Positions 47,121 through 58,095 of a DNA stretch of 64,000 nt are shown in pieces. The position numbers and the translations under genes are program-made. The notes under the pieces are model-generated. The model saw nothing but the letters and a program-made list of their open reading frames with translations, ran no database searches and was not told the origin of the DNA. Source of the stretch: Gnetum montanum (Eukaryota; Streptophyta; Gnetopsida; Gnetales; Gnetaceae); contig MNCI01004284.1 of the NCBI GenBank assembly GCA_015680685.1, positions 34,106 through 98,105 of the forward strand, given 5' to 3'. The first letter of the stretch is position 1, and each line of letters begins with the position of its first letter.

Positions 47121-47999
47121 TCATCCTATTCCAAAATGACATAGCAAACATCAAATATACATTATATTAGACATTAGTCATAACAAGATAACATAGCAAA
47201 TGTTAAATATATGTAACATTTGACATTAAGCATAAAGAAAATAACAAAAAAATGTAGAAGAAAGAAAAAAGAAGAATTCTTTATTGATATGGAATAGTGT
47301 ATCTAGGTCATTCTTTGAATGTTCCTTGGGATTATCTTCCTTTAGCATCTATCCCATAGAGGCAATCTAGCATTGTCATCATGGTTAAGCCTACAACTAG
47401 CCAAAAGGGAAGGCTAGTCATCTTCATGTTCCACTTCATCCAACACCTGTTACTTCCCTTTACTAGCTTCACAAATCTATGCTGATATAACCTCTAATGC
47501 CTAGGTATAAATACCTTAAGTCAAATCCCCAAAGGTTACCTTGAGAGATGTGTCTATTATTACAACACATCCTTTCGGGTTTAAATTATAACTTCCCCTT
47601 TCAAGTCTTTTTATGATAATCACAACACTTATGAAGAGATACCATCTTCATTATGCAATAGTGCCATTTGGGAATGGGGACATTACAATCTACCAACCTT
47701 AGGTCTCATTTGTCCTTGAACAAGTTGACATTTACTATTTTTTTCTAGCTCCAGTACTTCTTTTGAAAAGATAATATGATAAAGCAGAGAGAGAGAGAGA
47801 GAATAAATTATGCAATAAAACATAAAATATATGGAAAATAAGGGTTATAAAAAAATTATTGATTTTTTATATGTTATATTTTTATATTTTTATTTTAAAA
47901 TAAATATTTTTTTTTTTTTTTGAAATATGCTAGATTGACTAGATTTGGATATTGATTTCCATTTGAATGTACTAGATAATATGCTTTATTGCTAAGATT

Positions 48000-49030
48000 T
48001 TTGATGATGATGAAGGAACCTTGCTAGTTTGGAGAGAATTTGAAGGTTTTAGCATTTGGGAAATGTTGTAGGACTAGGCCACCTTTCTTGATGTCTCTCA
48101 ATTTAACATGTCTACTACAAGAATGGTGCATAGCTTCTTCACGATTCTGAATGTTAAGTGCTACTTGCTTGTAATTCTCTTCAAGAACATTCGGCTCAAC
48201 ATAACACATTTTTTCATTCTTCTCATATCTCATCTATTTATTCAGGGTTGCTTGAAGAGATGACACATCTAGTTCTATTGGCAACATCACTTTGGAATCA
48301 TAAGTCAAGATGAATGGGGTTTAATCAGTTGTATTTTAGAAGATTGTTCAGTAGACCTAGAGGACATGAGATAACAGGGTATGCCAATTTTTTTGGGATT
48401 AGTTAGTCATAATTTCAAGAAAAAAAATAAGGAATTTTTTAGTTGAATTAGCTCAACCATTAGATTGACAACAATATGAAGATGATAATGACTAGATAAG
48501 TTGGTATTGGTCATAAAATTTAGCAATTTCTTTGCTCTTAAACTAAGGTCCATTATCAATGGTGATATGAAACTTCTTTGCTCTTAAACTAAGGTACATT
48601 ATCAATGATGATATGAAGAAAAATATCAAAGTGGATGATAATGTGATATATGATGAAAGGACAAATGTATTTTCATGTCGTAAATTTTAAGGGAATAAAT
48701 TTAACTCATTTTATAAAATACTATGTAGCTATAAAAATCAACTAATAACTTGTAGAATATGGAGGATTAAATAAACCTATAAGATCTAGTTCCCATTTCT
48801 AAAAGGGGGATATGATTTCTAAAGTCCTAAGCTCTTGAGATGGCATGTAGATAAGTGGAGCATGAAATTGATATATATTAGAAATTTTAGCCATCATATG
48901 CACATCCTTAGATATTGTAGGTCACCAACAACCTAGATAAATAATATGCGCTTCCAAAGACCATGACCTTTAATAACCACCACATACACCTAAATGTGCC
49001 TATTTTAAAACTATTTGCATTTTCTCATAA
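48000..49030 (-). pseudogene. M0 integrase remnant
   Basis: Minus-strand pieces in integrase order: AHLGVCGGY with SWSLEAHIIYLGCW (about 48900-49000, HHCC/YWP region), KWELDLIGLFNPP (about 48770-48800, first catalytic Asp in DLIG), ITIDNGP (about 48540-48560, second catalytic Asp), and the C-terminal LRDIKKGGLVLQHFPNAKTF (from about 48130), where plant gypsy integrases read FxPNWxGP; here W is a stop. Frames change several times. A 46-bp tandem duplication (48527-48618) doubles the DNG segment. Clearly Ty3/gypsy, defunct. Confidence 0.75.
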
Positions 49031-49182
49031 TTTAGGAAATATAGAAGAACACTTGATGCTAAAATACAACATAAAATACTAGGATTAACAATGCAAAAAT
49101 GCTTAGATTATTTATGGAAAACATCTTTTTAAGATGAGGATAAAATTTTGGGAGTTTCTTTGGTTTGTAGATATTATATGGT

Positions 49183-49803
49183 TGATGAGTAGTGAGTAAT
49201 CCCAACATGCTACCATATAAGTCACAAGTATTCACCAGTGACCAAATCATAATCCAGGAATGAGCAATGTAATTATGCTAAGGATTGATGTTAAGTTCAT
49301 GATCGTTGTCCTCTTACCTTGAGTTAGTGAAGGCTCAATGTATGGTTTAACTTGTAGTGAGGTGTATGATAATTGATGTTATAAGGCTCAAATAATTCCT
49401 AGTGATGAACATGATTGAAAATGAAACCTAAGTCTAAGTCTAAGTAATATTAAAATGAGAGTCTATTCTACCCTAGAGTGACAGGTATCTGTTCATGGTT
49501 TACTAGTCACATCTTGGACTCATGTAGGTATCGTTGAGATTACTAGGTAGAATTACTACTAAGCAAATCAAGCAATGCCACTACTGGGTTACTAGATAAC
49601 TACACTTAACACTCGAAGCCAGTTATACCCATTTCGCGTGTTACTAATAAACATGTAAAGTATAATTCTTGGATAAGTAACATATTAAGATAAAATAAGC
49701 AAGAAATTATGCTAAGTAAACATAAGAAAACTAAGGAATGCTGCGATGATGGAAAACAACTTCAATCTTTATTGCCATGCATAAACTGTGTCCAAGTACA
49801 AGG
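49183..49803 (-). repeat. M6: truncated, diverged LTR of the same family
   Basis: Starts TGATGAGTAGTGAG and keeps the blocks CATCTTGGACTC, CTACTGGGTTACTAG and CTTTATTGCCATGCA in the order of other minus LTRs. It stops near 49803, where Copia gag begins, so the U3 end is gone. There is no primer site beside 49183, so it is not the 5' LTR of M0. Confidence 0.65.
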
Positions 49804-49804
49804 C

Positions 49805-50740
49805 CTCCCAATTTAAGTCTATGACAATAGTAGGCTTTGAATTACAAATTACTTGCCAGAGATTTTTGCTAACAAGAAGATCCTCCATGTACATTCTCCA
49901 AACTTTGTAATCATTGGCAAAGAATTTTTCAATTTTGATTTTTTCTAAGTTTGCCATAAATTGAAATAAAAAAACATCACAAAAGGACCTAGCTCTAATG
50001 CCAATTCTAATTTTTAGATCGTTCATGATAATAGTAAAAAATAAATCAACAGAAAATAATAATAATATATCCTCGGTAAAAATGAGAAAAACCCCAACAA
50101 AAAATAGGCTCCTAGATCTTTATATCAACTTAGAGAGAATTTCTCAAATACAATGAACAATAGTGAATGGGAAAGAAGAAAGCATAGGGATGAGAGCTAA
50201 ACACACTACCTTCAAGGATTCCTTGTAACCATATTTATAGCATGGGATGGACATATGCAGGTAGTGTTGATTGGATGTAAACTAGATATTAATAGCAATA
50301 AAATGACAGAGATGAACAATAGTTTTACATTGACTATATTTCAAATATATGTAGTTAAATACTCAACACTGTAGTTTACTACAACATAACTATTGTACCA
50401 TATAATTATAAAAAAGATAGTACTTGTAATCAAAGAGATGATAATATGTACGCTTATGTGAATAGCAGTTCCCTTCACTTTACTCACATTAAATAGGTTA
50501 GTAAAGTAAATCATATTAGCTGGGATCCTTGACAAAGATCAAAATGAGTTAATTAGTATACAAGTGAATGGTGCACATGATGGATAAGTCACATGACATT
50601 GGAGGAAGGGAAGAATGATGGAAAGACAAACTTCATCACCAATTAAACCTTGTGACTTGCTTTCTACATAGGCACTATACAAACCATCTCTATTGCACAA
50701 GATTTGGATAGTTGTATTTGGTATGATCACCTAGGATCCC
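49805..50740 (-). mobile_element. Copia remnant: LTR part, primer site and gag start
   Basis: The minus strand gives MANLEKIEKFFANDYKVWR-like text (DUF4219/UBN2-type Copia gag start, one residue omitted here; about 49806-49957). It follows TTGGCATTAGAGCTAGGTCC (50004 down to 49985), close to the initiator-Met-tRNA primer site TGGTATCAGAGC used by Copia elements. The LTR lies to the right, with a reversed TATA box (ATATTTATAG, about 50230). Its outer edge could not be fixed. The rest of the element is absent. Confidence 0.72.
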
Positions 50741-53700
50741 ACCTAATGGAAGGAAGAAGCACCTTATAAAATTGTAATAATTAATAACATTGGAAGGTTA
50801 AGGAAACATTAATATTAGTTAATCTACTATTTCTTTCCTTTTGTTCATTAATCATGAGACATTGGTATCAATTAATCCATAATTATTCTCCTTTTATTTG
50901 TGCTCTATTTTAGGCTTGATCCCTATTATTTTAACTTAATTTATTTAGGATGCTTTATTTGTAGCCCTTTGGGTTAGTGATTTTTCAAAAAGCTATCCTT
51001 ATATTATCTCTTGTGCTTTTTTTGTTTGGCTTATGAGTTAGTTTGTAATACAAGGTAGGAAATTCAAATGTATTATTGTCATGCTTATACCTTTCTATCC
51101 CTTGCATCATGAAACCAACTAGGCTTTAAATCCTCTCTAGATTCACATTTAATGGTGAGGAGTAAGATGGATGTAAGAAGCTATAATTATCTCCTTCTGT
51201 GTCCTTGAAGAGATTGGGAAACCTTAAATTTTATGTTGTTTCATATCTTATTTTATTTTTACTAGAAACATCATTAGCTCCTAATCATTTTTGCAATTGG
51301 TGGGGTAAAAGAAATAGCTTACCCATTAGTGGTTCCATCTCATGATTTATTAGTCATTTAACACATCAAATAAGTCTTGCAGCTTTTATACATCATGTGG
51401 TAGGATGGACTCTAGTGATATAAGCTAAAAAAAGGAAAGGTACTTTGTGAAGTACTATTGTTAAATATGAACAAAGGAAATTAGTCTCTTATAGGTATAT
51501 GATTTGTTGAAATTATTTAACCTATGCATCCTTTATTGTTATGGTTTGTTTAAATGTTGACTTTACATTTTAGGTTCTTTGCAATTCCTTATTTTTAATT
51601 TGCTCACTCAAGTAAGCTACTTGGAGGATCCTCTTGATACCACACAATTACAAAAGAAGTTATTCATGCTTGAGATTAGTTTTATATTTCTATGATTCCT
51701 GATTTCAATGCTAGGATCAATGCCACTTACATCCATTGATCTTTAAGCTTCCATCTCTATGGTCTAGATTAGGTTATGATTACCTTCCTAGTTTCCTTTC
51801 TACTTTTACATGCTCTTTACATTTTTCAAGCAACAAAGCATTCTTGGTCATATCTCTAGGTACCTAATTTTAAGTATTCAACTAATGGTGGTTCACAAAA
51901 TTTATCACGTCTTTACACTTGCTTCATGTTTTGCTCAAGAAGTTTCCTCCACTTCTTCCCTATGTGAATATTTCTATGAAAGTATTTTGTTGATAGATAT
52001 CTCTAAGGTTGAGTCTTTTGTATCTCTTTCCCCTTGTGCAACCCTAATAGATGATTTCATTTATAGGTTAAGAGGTAGATTTTGTGTTAGAGCTTTAGAT
52101 CCTAGATTCCCACATAGTATGATCCAATTATTCCACTTCAGTGAGGCATACCATGTTGGTTAAAGGTTGGGAGCTCCCATATTAAGTCATGTCTTCAATT
52201 CCAAAGGCTTTTGCAAAGATACAAAGATGTTAGGATTGTTGATGACTCCTTCATGTTCTCTTCATTATTGAATGAATCTTTAGGATGGTTGTCATGCATA
52301 CAAAATACCTGAGGCTTTGATGTTCTCATACAAAGAAAATTCCTTTCTAGTGAATTTAGAGTTGATTCCATTTAGTTTAAACACGTGATGAAGATGCTTG
52401 TTCCCTTGTCATGGTGTTCTTGTTGGAGTGTAAATTGTTAGGGCTCAAACATTAGGATTATTATGATCTATGAATGTTGGCTAAATAGTTGCTTGTCATT
52501 TGCTAGAATAAGCAAAATTCCTAACATTGGATGATCTCATGAGTTGAACCACCCTAAGAATTACACTTGTGATCCTATAACAAGAGGTGCTTTAACAAAG
52601 AGGTCATAGGCTCATCAACCATAATCATTTTATTCATACTCACTTGTAACTTCTAACACTAAGTAATCTTACTAGTTGAATTGCTCCAACGGTTGCAACT
52701 AGAGGTACTTGGATGATGAGATCAAATTGAACTCAACCATATGCTCATTTTGTCCTAAGAACATAGATGCTCAGTACTTATATGGCTATGAAAATGCAAG
52801 CTACTAGCTACACTAATGATAGATGGCTCAAGTGGTTAGCTCATTATCTAGCTAGGCAAGCAATTGCTAGTTTGAGTCTTACTTGAGACATCATTATGTT
52901 CCTGTGTAACTCTTCTAAGGTACCATGTTCTCTATATGCCTTGGTGTGCACTTATAGTTATTCTCTTAAGACTTGATATCGATCCTCCCCTCCCCCAATC
53001 CATCATACAAAGAAAAGAAAAGAAAAAGGCTACTAGTTAGAGATTTTGAGCACTAGGTGAATGATTTGAGAAAAGTAGAAAAACAAGTACATCTCTTCAT
53101 TATATGATCCTCGTAACAAAGACATGCACATATGGGAAAGTTAGTTACGGAACCTTCTTTCTCCAATACAAAACTCTAAATCCAAGGATAGGATCAATTT
53201 TACTTAGGTAAGGAAAGAACTTGGTTAATTCATGTTCTTCATCTTGCCAAGATGCATCCTGTGTCACCATCCTATGGAACACACCATTGAAGCTTTGTTG
53301 CTTATGATTTCCATGCTCTATATTCAAAATCTTTCACGTATAGACTTGCTACAAAGGAACAAATAGGTGATCATGAAGCACTTTATTACGTTCATGTGGA
53401 GAGTGCAAAGCCCAAGGAATCTTTGCTAGATAGATGTTATTTTTAATCATATGTTAAATACCAATCTTGTACATCGTAGTGCAAGTTGCTATGAAAGAAC
53501 CTATGACATTGGGTCCCTGAGCATGCATCCATGCATAAGCCAAAAGTCCCCAAGCCCCCAAGCTTATGGCATTTTACATGTCGCCACCATACTTTTTCAT
53601 GAGGAAGGTGGCCAAACATGAAAACTTTTAACTAAAGGTACCTCCAAGACATATAGCTAACACATTATGTTGGTAGAACATAAAGGAGTGTGACTTGAAC

Positions 53701-54240
53701 CTAAAACCATTTGCTTACATGAAAACCAACTAAGCCCAACCAAGCTACATTGGCATGCTTGCTTTCTAGAGAGAAGGTGCTTGGTTTCAAAAGTAGTAGC
53801 AAATGTTTACGTTGAAAACTAAAAATACCTATGCATTGCATGGTATTGGTAGGTGATAGTGTGAATACAAATTTAAATTTGCAATAAAGAATCTTCATCT
53901 GCCAAACCTTAAAGATCTACTTGGTAGAAATCCAAATGCTTATTTGGAACACTAGTAATCTCAACGTCCAAGAAGTCATTTTAATTCAACATGAGTAGAG
54001 GGTGTGCATTTGAACATGGGGTGCAAACTTAACGCTATGAAAAATTGAAAAAATAATAAAATGAATACAAGAAGAGGAAGCAATCTCTGCGAAAATAAAA
54101 AATAAATAAAAAGTATTGAAAAAATACCAGAGGAAATACAAGAGGAAGCAATCTCGAAAAAAACCGAAAAACAATAGAAAAGGACGGAGAAGCCCCGTTG
54201 ACCTGAAAGTATTTCAACACCCCAAAAAAATGTGAAAAAA
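50741..54240. other. AT-rich DNA, no feature recognised
   Basis: Short open frames (for example 51810-52163 plus and 53145-53327 minus) have no recognised domain and no supporting context. It may be decayed retrotransposon DNA. Confidence 0.45.
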
Positions 54241-54519
54241 TGAAACAAACAAACAAACATGCTACTGGCGAAGGGAGGGCTCGTTATTGACACCACAATT
54301 GGAAACAGTAGATGTACTGCATACCCCAATTTCTTAACCTCGAAAAGAAGCAATGGCCAAAACGTTGTAACTGATAGGTTGTGGTTAATGGGAAGGAAAA
54401 TGTGGTGCAGAACCATGTTCAGAAATATGAAAAACAGCCACAGCGTTGGGCTTTCTGCCCCGCGTTTGTGGTCGGCCACCATGCATGCACGCAGCACTGG
54501 AAGAGGTGCGCGCCATGGG

Positions 54520-54800
54520 AAAGAGAACTGAGGTTTCCCAATCATTGGCATGGCATGGCACACCCACCGAAACGCTGTCACCCATGTCGGGATGTGATGC
54601 GGCCAAATTCGTATATAAAATGAGGAAGCCGCTGCCTTCAACCGTCCTTGTCAAGCAAGGTGGCCAGGACGTCAATGTCATGGGCAATGATCTGAGGCTG
54701 GCTCCCATCGGCTCAGGCCGCAGAGTGTGCCCGGACAAGGCCATGGCCATGGCAACCACCCACCTGTGGCTGGCGCGCCTCCTCCTACAGTGTGTTGAAC
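54520..54800 (+). pseudogene. Cytochrome P450 CYP78A-type pseudogene fragment
   Basis: From 54669 the frame reads [20 protein letters not shown] followed by [21 protein letters not shown]. This is the heme-binding end of a plant CYP78A enzyme (typical form [18 protein letters not shown]). The heme motif FxxGxRxCxG has two losses: F is I, and the Gly after Cys is Asp. A short piece, GFPIIG followed by AHR-like text near 54532, may be the N-terminal PGPRGFPxIG region fused next to it, implying loss of the middle. CYP78A enzymes hydroxylate fatty-acid-like substrates and influence organ size; this copy cannot be functional. GC-rich against AT-rich flanks. Confidence 0.82.
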
Positions 54801-55034
54801 TTGGGAGTGCTGGTGTTTGTTTGTTTGTGTCTGTGAGTCCACTCATCTTTGTGTTTTTGTGTTGTTTGTTATTATTACTCTATGTTAGCAGATATTAAAA
54901 CGTTTTTTTTGTTTAATCTTTTTATATTTGTAATATTAAAATAATAATATTATTATATCCTGCGGTTGGCCTGCTAAACCAGAAATTGCGGCCCTCCCCC
55001 ACTGTGGCTATCGACAATTTCGCGCACCCATGTT

Positions 55035-55660
55035 GCCTCTCATGCTTTTGCTGGTTGATTTTCAAGTTGGTTTCCACATATCATTTCAATACCTGCTTAA
55101 GACAATTTGTTTCTTATTCAAAATTAACACTATAAGTAGAGAAGTTATTCATAAAGTCTTCAACATCACTACCAATCTAGTATTGAAAAATGCTAAGGGT
55201 GAGGTGTTTAAAGGTTGCATGAGTATTTCATACGCAAAAAGGCATATTTTTGTATGCAAAAATCCTTCAAGGACATGTGAATATTTTTTTAGCTTGGTTC
55301 TCTGGAGTAATTTGGATTTGAGTATAGCCACTATATTCATCTAAAAAATTGGAATATTTATGTTCTACAATGGTGTCCAATACTTAATCCATAAATGGTG
55401 AGAGAAAAGGATCTTTTAAGTAACCATGTTCAATAGTTTAAAATCTATGTAGACATTTAAAAAATTGGAATATTTATGCCCTACAATGGAGATCCATAAA
55501 TGGCGGGAGAAAAGGGTCTTTTAAGTAGCCATGTTTAATAGTTTAAAATCTATGTAGATACTCCATTGTCCTCCTTTCTTTAGTACGATAACAAGTGGGC
55601 TCATCCACTTCATATCCACTCCAAAATAGATAAATCTAGCATTAAGGAGTTTTTCTACCT
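55035..55660 (-). pseudogene. M4 reverse transcriptase remnant
   Basis: Minus-strand VEKLLNARFIYFGVDMKWMS, PLVIVLKKGGQWSIYIDFK, then VGHKYSNFL and FAYEILM-like text, and EDFMNNFSTYSVNF with ETNLKIN after it. The last piece is the catalytic FMDDFSVFG region of Athila-type RT with DD changed to NN (55144-55149). A tandem duplication of about 110 bp (roughly 55340-55570) repeats the YIDFKLLNM segment. Lineage placement rests on the FxDDFSV form and the tRNA-Asp primer site. Confidence 0.8.
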
Positions 55661-56262
55661 TCTTTTTAACCACTTATTATAGTTTTGGATTCTTTGTTCT
55701 TTATGGTTATCTTTTGGATTTGAGATTAGGATTCGTATAGACTTGATGCTATCATATGTGTGGATTTATACCTGTTATCTCATTATATGACCAAGTGAAG
55801 GTTGTTGATCATTTGCTGACTACTTCTAGCAACTCCTCATATTGTTCTGCAATGAGTTGGGCATTAATGATTATCAATTTTGCATTGTTTATGAACATAT
55901 ATTCTAAAGATTCTAGTAATGTTTTAGGTTCCAAGGGTTCCAGTTTAGAGGTTTATCAAAAGTTCCAACTCTTCTTAATTTTCTTTGATTTCTCTTCTAT
56001 TCTGTGAGCTTAAGAGTTGGTATCTAATTTAATTCATTCTAGTCATCTTGTCAATATAAACACTTCTGAGGATCTCCACTAGTTCCATGCATATTGTAGA
56101 ACTAAAGTTACGGTCTATTCATAATCACTGAATGTCTTATTATTTTGAGGTTGTTATGTACATGCACCTTTGGACACTTGTGGATGCAGCATACTTTTTG
56201 CATGTTTAAATATTTATGGATTTGATTGCCCATATCTTTGTATGCAATTGCACCATGTGTTA

Positions 56263-56640
56263 CTATACATAATGTATGGAATCCTCTTTTTCTATTTTTT
56301 TGCCAAATTCATTTTTCTTAGAGATTTCTAAGGAGAGGTTGCCAATTCCTAACTTGACATTAATGATACTTAGCCAAGCCCTTTCCATAATGATAGGGAA
56401 TTTTCCCTTATAATTATCCATATGGATTGATAGGAAATCCACTTGATATGCCCATCCACTAATAGTAGTTACAATGTCATTTACTAATTTCAATGAAATA
56501 GCAATGAATTGATTATAAGCTCTAACTTGATATTGCACTTATTAAGTAGAGGAAGGTTTCATGTTTTGTATATCTCTTAGAAAATTAAAGTCAGATTGGA
56601 ACCTAAGTCTACCAGAGCTTTACATGAATCATCACTTGCA
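56263..56640 (-). pseudogene. M4 aspartic protease remnant
   Basis: KALVDLGSNLTLIF (about 56590-56630) carries DLG in place of DSG/DTG; DLG is also common in Athila-type proteases. It is followed by FPIIMERAWLSIINVKLGIG (about 56370), collinear with M1 FPIIMGRTWLSTVDA. Gag cleavage would be its role; stops and context show it is dead. Confidence 0.72.
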
Positions 56641-56679
56641 ATCTACAAAAAGATGAGGGGACTTTTAGGATTAGTTATT

Positions 56680-57253
56680 TTCTTGGAAAGGTGTCATGTC
56701 TTTACCCAATCTATTACAATGTGAATCAACATGACAATTTGAACATTTTAAGGTTTTTCATTTGAAAGAATCTTTGTAGATATTACTCAGGTAGTTTAAG
56801 AGGATTCCATAGCCATGGATGCCTATATGATTTAGGTGTACTATTAGGCCAAAAAATGACCTCTTCTGAGGTTTACACTTGGAACTACTTAAATTATCAT
56901 TCATTCTCAAGTTCACAGCCCTTGTGGCATTTTGTTATTGAGGCTGCGAAGGGATTTCACCTTACATAGGTGGTGTAGGTGAGAAGGGAGTGAAGGCAAA
57001 GGGTGAATGGTGCTATGACTAGTGAGGAGTGTATGTAGAGGATGATTTAGCTTGTGGAATAATAGATCTATGATACTCAGGAGGCTAGTAATGATGGGAA
57101 CATGTGTGAATAGTAGAGTTGCTTGTGACATTAGCTATTAAACGTAGTAACCATAAGGATTTAAATATCAATAAGGGTATTACTACCTTGGTAGTGACAT
57201 CCCCATGACTATAGGTTATGCCACTATTAATAATAGTTTTGAGGTTGGGGTGG
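56680..57253 (-). pseudogene. M4 gag C-terminal tail
   Basis: Collinear with M1 25200-25660: Pro/Ser-rich text, and the plus-strand block ATCCCCATGACTATAGG matching M1 ATCCCCCATGACTGTGGG. It ends at GGTGG (57249-57253), the left TSD of P3, and continues at 62940. Confidence 0.7.
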
Positions 57254-57957
57254 TGATGAAGTGTCGTTAAGTCCTGCGTTGACTAGGCTGCGTATACATG
57301 GCCACGTCGATGCGGGCCCATTAATGTGCCTTCCGTGTTGACGTAGGCCCATCGACACAGCCTTGCTGCATTGACGTGGCCCTGTTTACACAGCCACCTA
57401 TCCCAGCTTATAAATAAGAGGGCCTTCCGCCGCATTTAGGCATCTTTTGGTCAATTGTAGCTAGACTCTTGTAGTTTGTTTCCATAGGAGTTAGAATATT
57501 TTCCCAAGTGCATGCCCNNNNNNNNNNNNNNNNNNNNNNNNNNNNNNNNNNNNNNNNNNNNNNNNNNNNNNNNNNNNNNNNNNNNNNNNNNNNNNNNNNN
57601 NNNNNNNNNNNNNNNNNNNNNNNNNNNNNNNNNNNNNNNNNNNNNNNNNNNNNNNNNNNNNNNNNNNNNNNNNNNNNNNNNNNNNNNNNNNNNNNNNNNN
57701 NNNNNNNNNNNNNNNNNNNNNNNNNNNNNNNNNNNNNNNNNNNNNNNNNNNNNNNTTTAGGATCACATCATACGCCTCACTCTGGACTAAACCATATGTG
57801 ACAAAGAAAATACTAGTCCAGGTGGAAAGACAGTGAACTGCGATCAACGTGTAACTATCTAGATACCACAACTAGCCTGTCCGTGGAGTTCAACCAGATC
57901 GTGCATGAACGCTCATGATTCGTATGGTTGGGCATAGGGATACCTAGCGGCTCATCA
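57254..57957 (+). repeat. P3 5' LTR (interrupted by assembly gap)
   Basis: TGATGAAGTGTC to GGCTCATCA. U3 holds repeats around GTCGATGCGGGCCC (57290-57405). TATAAATA is at 57409-57416. N at 57518-57755; the partner LTR implies about 440 bp are missing rather than 238. Confidence 0.88.
57518..57755. other. Assembly gap (238 N) in the P3 5' LTR
   Basis: The 3' LTR indicates that about 440 bp belong here. Other N positions: 1986, 16560, 18837-18839 and 42564. Confidence 0.9.
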
Positions 57958-57958
57958 T

Positions 57959-57976
57959 TGGTGCCGTTGCTGGGGA
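57959..57976 (+). promoter_or_regulatory. P3 primer-binding site (tRNA-Asp)
   Basis: TGGTGCCGTTGCTGGGGA differs at two positions from the tRNA-Asp complement TGGCGCCGTTGCCGGGGA, both C to T. It directly follows the LTR end. Confidence 0.88.
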
Positions 57977-58095
57977 TGGTGCTAGTTATCTAGATTAGTT
58001 ATATCATACAAGGTCGTTGTATAGGAATTAACGATATATCCTTTAGAAAAGAAATTAAATTCAATTCAATTAAAATCACACACAATTTCACAACC

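Larger units (their letters stand above)
18949..49182 (-). mobile_element. M0: old Athila-like element, split by P2 and truncated
   Basis: Reading the minus strand, the 3' LTR is 18949-19797, preceded by a purine tract (ATGGGGGTA, complement at 19798-19806). Internal DNA continues to 19996, is interrupted by P2 (19997-44665), and resumes at about 44671 with an env-position ORF (46680-47120) and integrase (48000-49030). A different LTR begins at 49183, inside the integrase side, and no 5' half is found. Joining the two halves rests on P2's imperfect TSD (TTGTT/TTTTT) and on gene order. Confidence 0.6.

Noticed and set aside
47786-47803. GA microsatellite as a regulatory GAGA site
   Set aside because: Simple repeat in decayed element DNA with no promoter nearby.
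49183-49803. This LTR as the 5' LTR of M0
   Set aside because: No tRNA-Asp primer site adjoins 49183 and integrase text, not gag, lies next to it.
51810-52163. 117-codon plus-strand frame
   Set aside because: No motif recognised and no neighbouring signals; probably decayed repeat DNA.
53976-54641. 221-codon minus-strand frame with Phe/Ile-rich stretches
   Set aside because: Hydrophobic runs come from A-rich plus-strand DNA; it overlaps the CYP78A fragment in antisense and lacks gene context.
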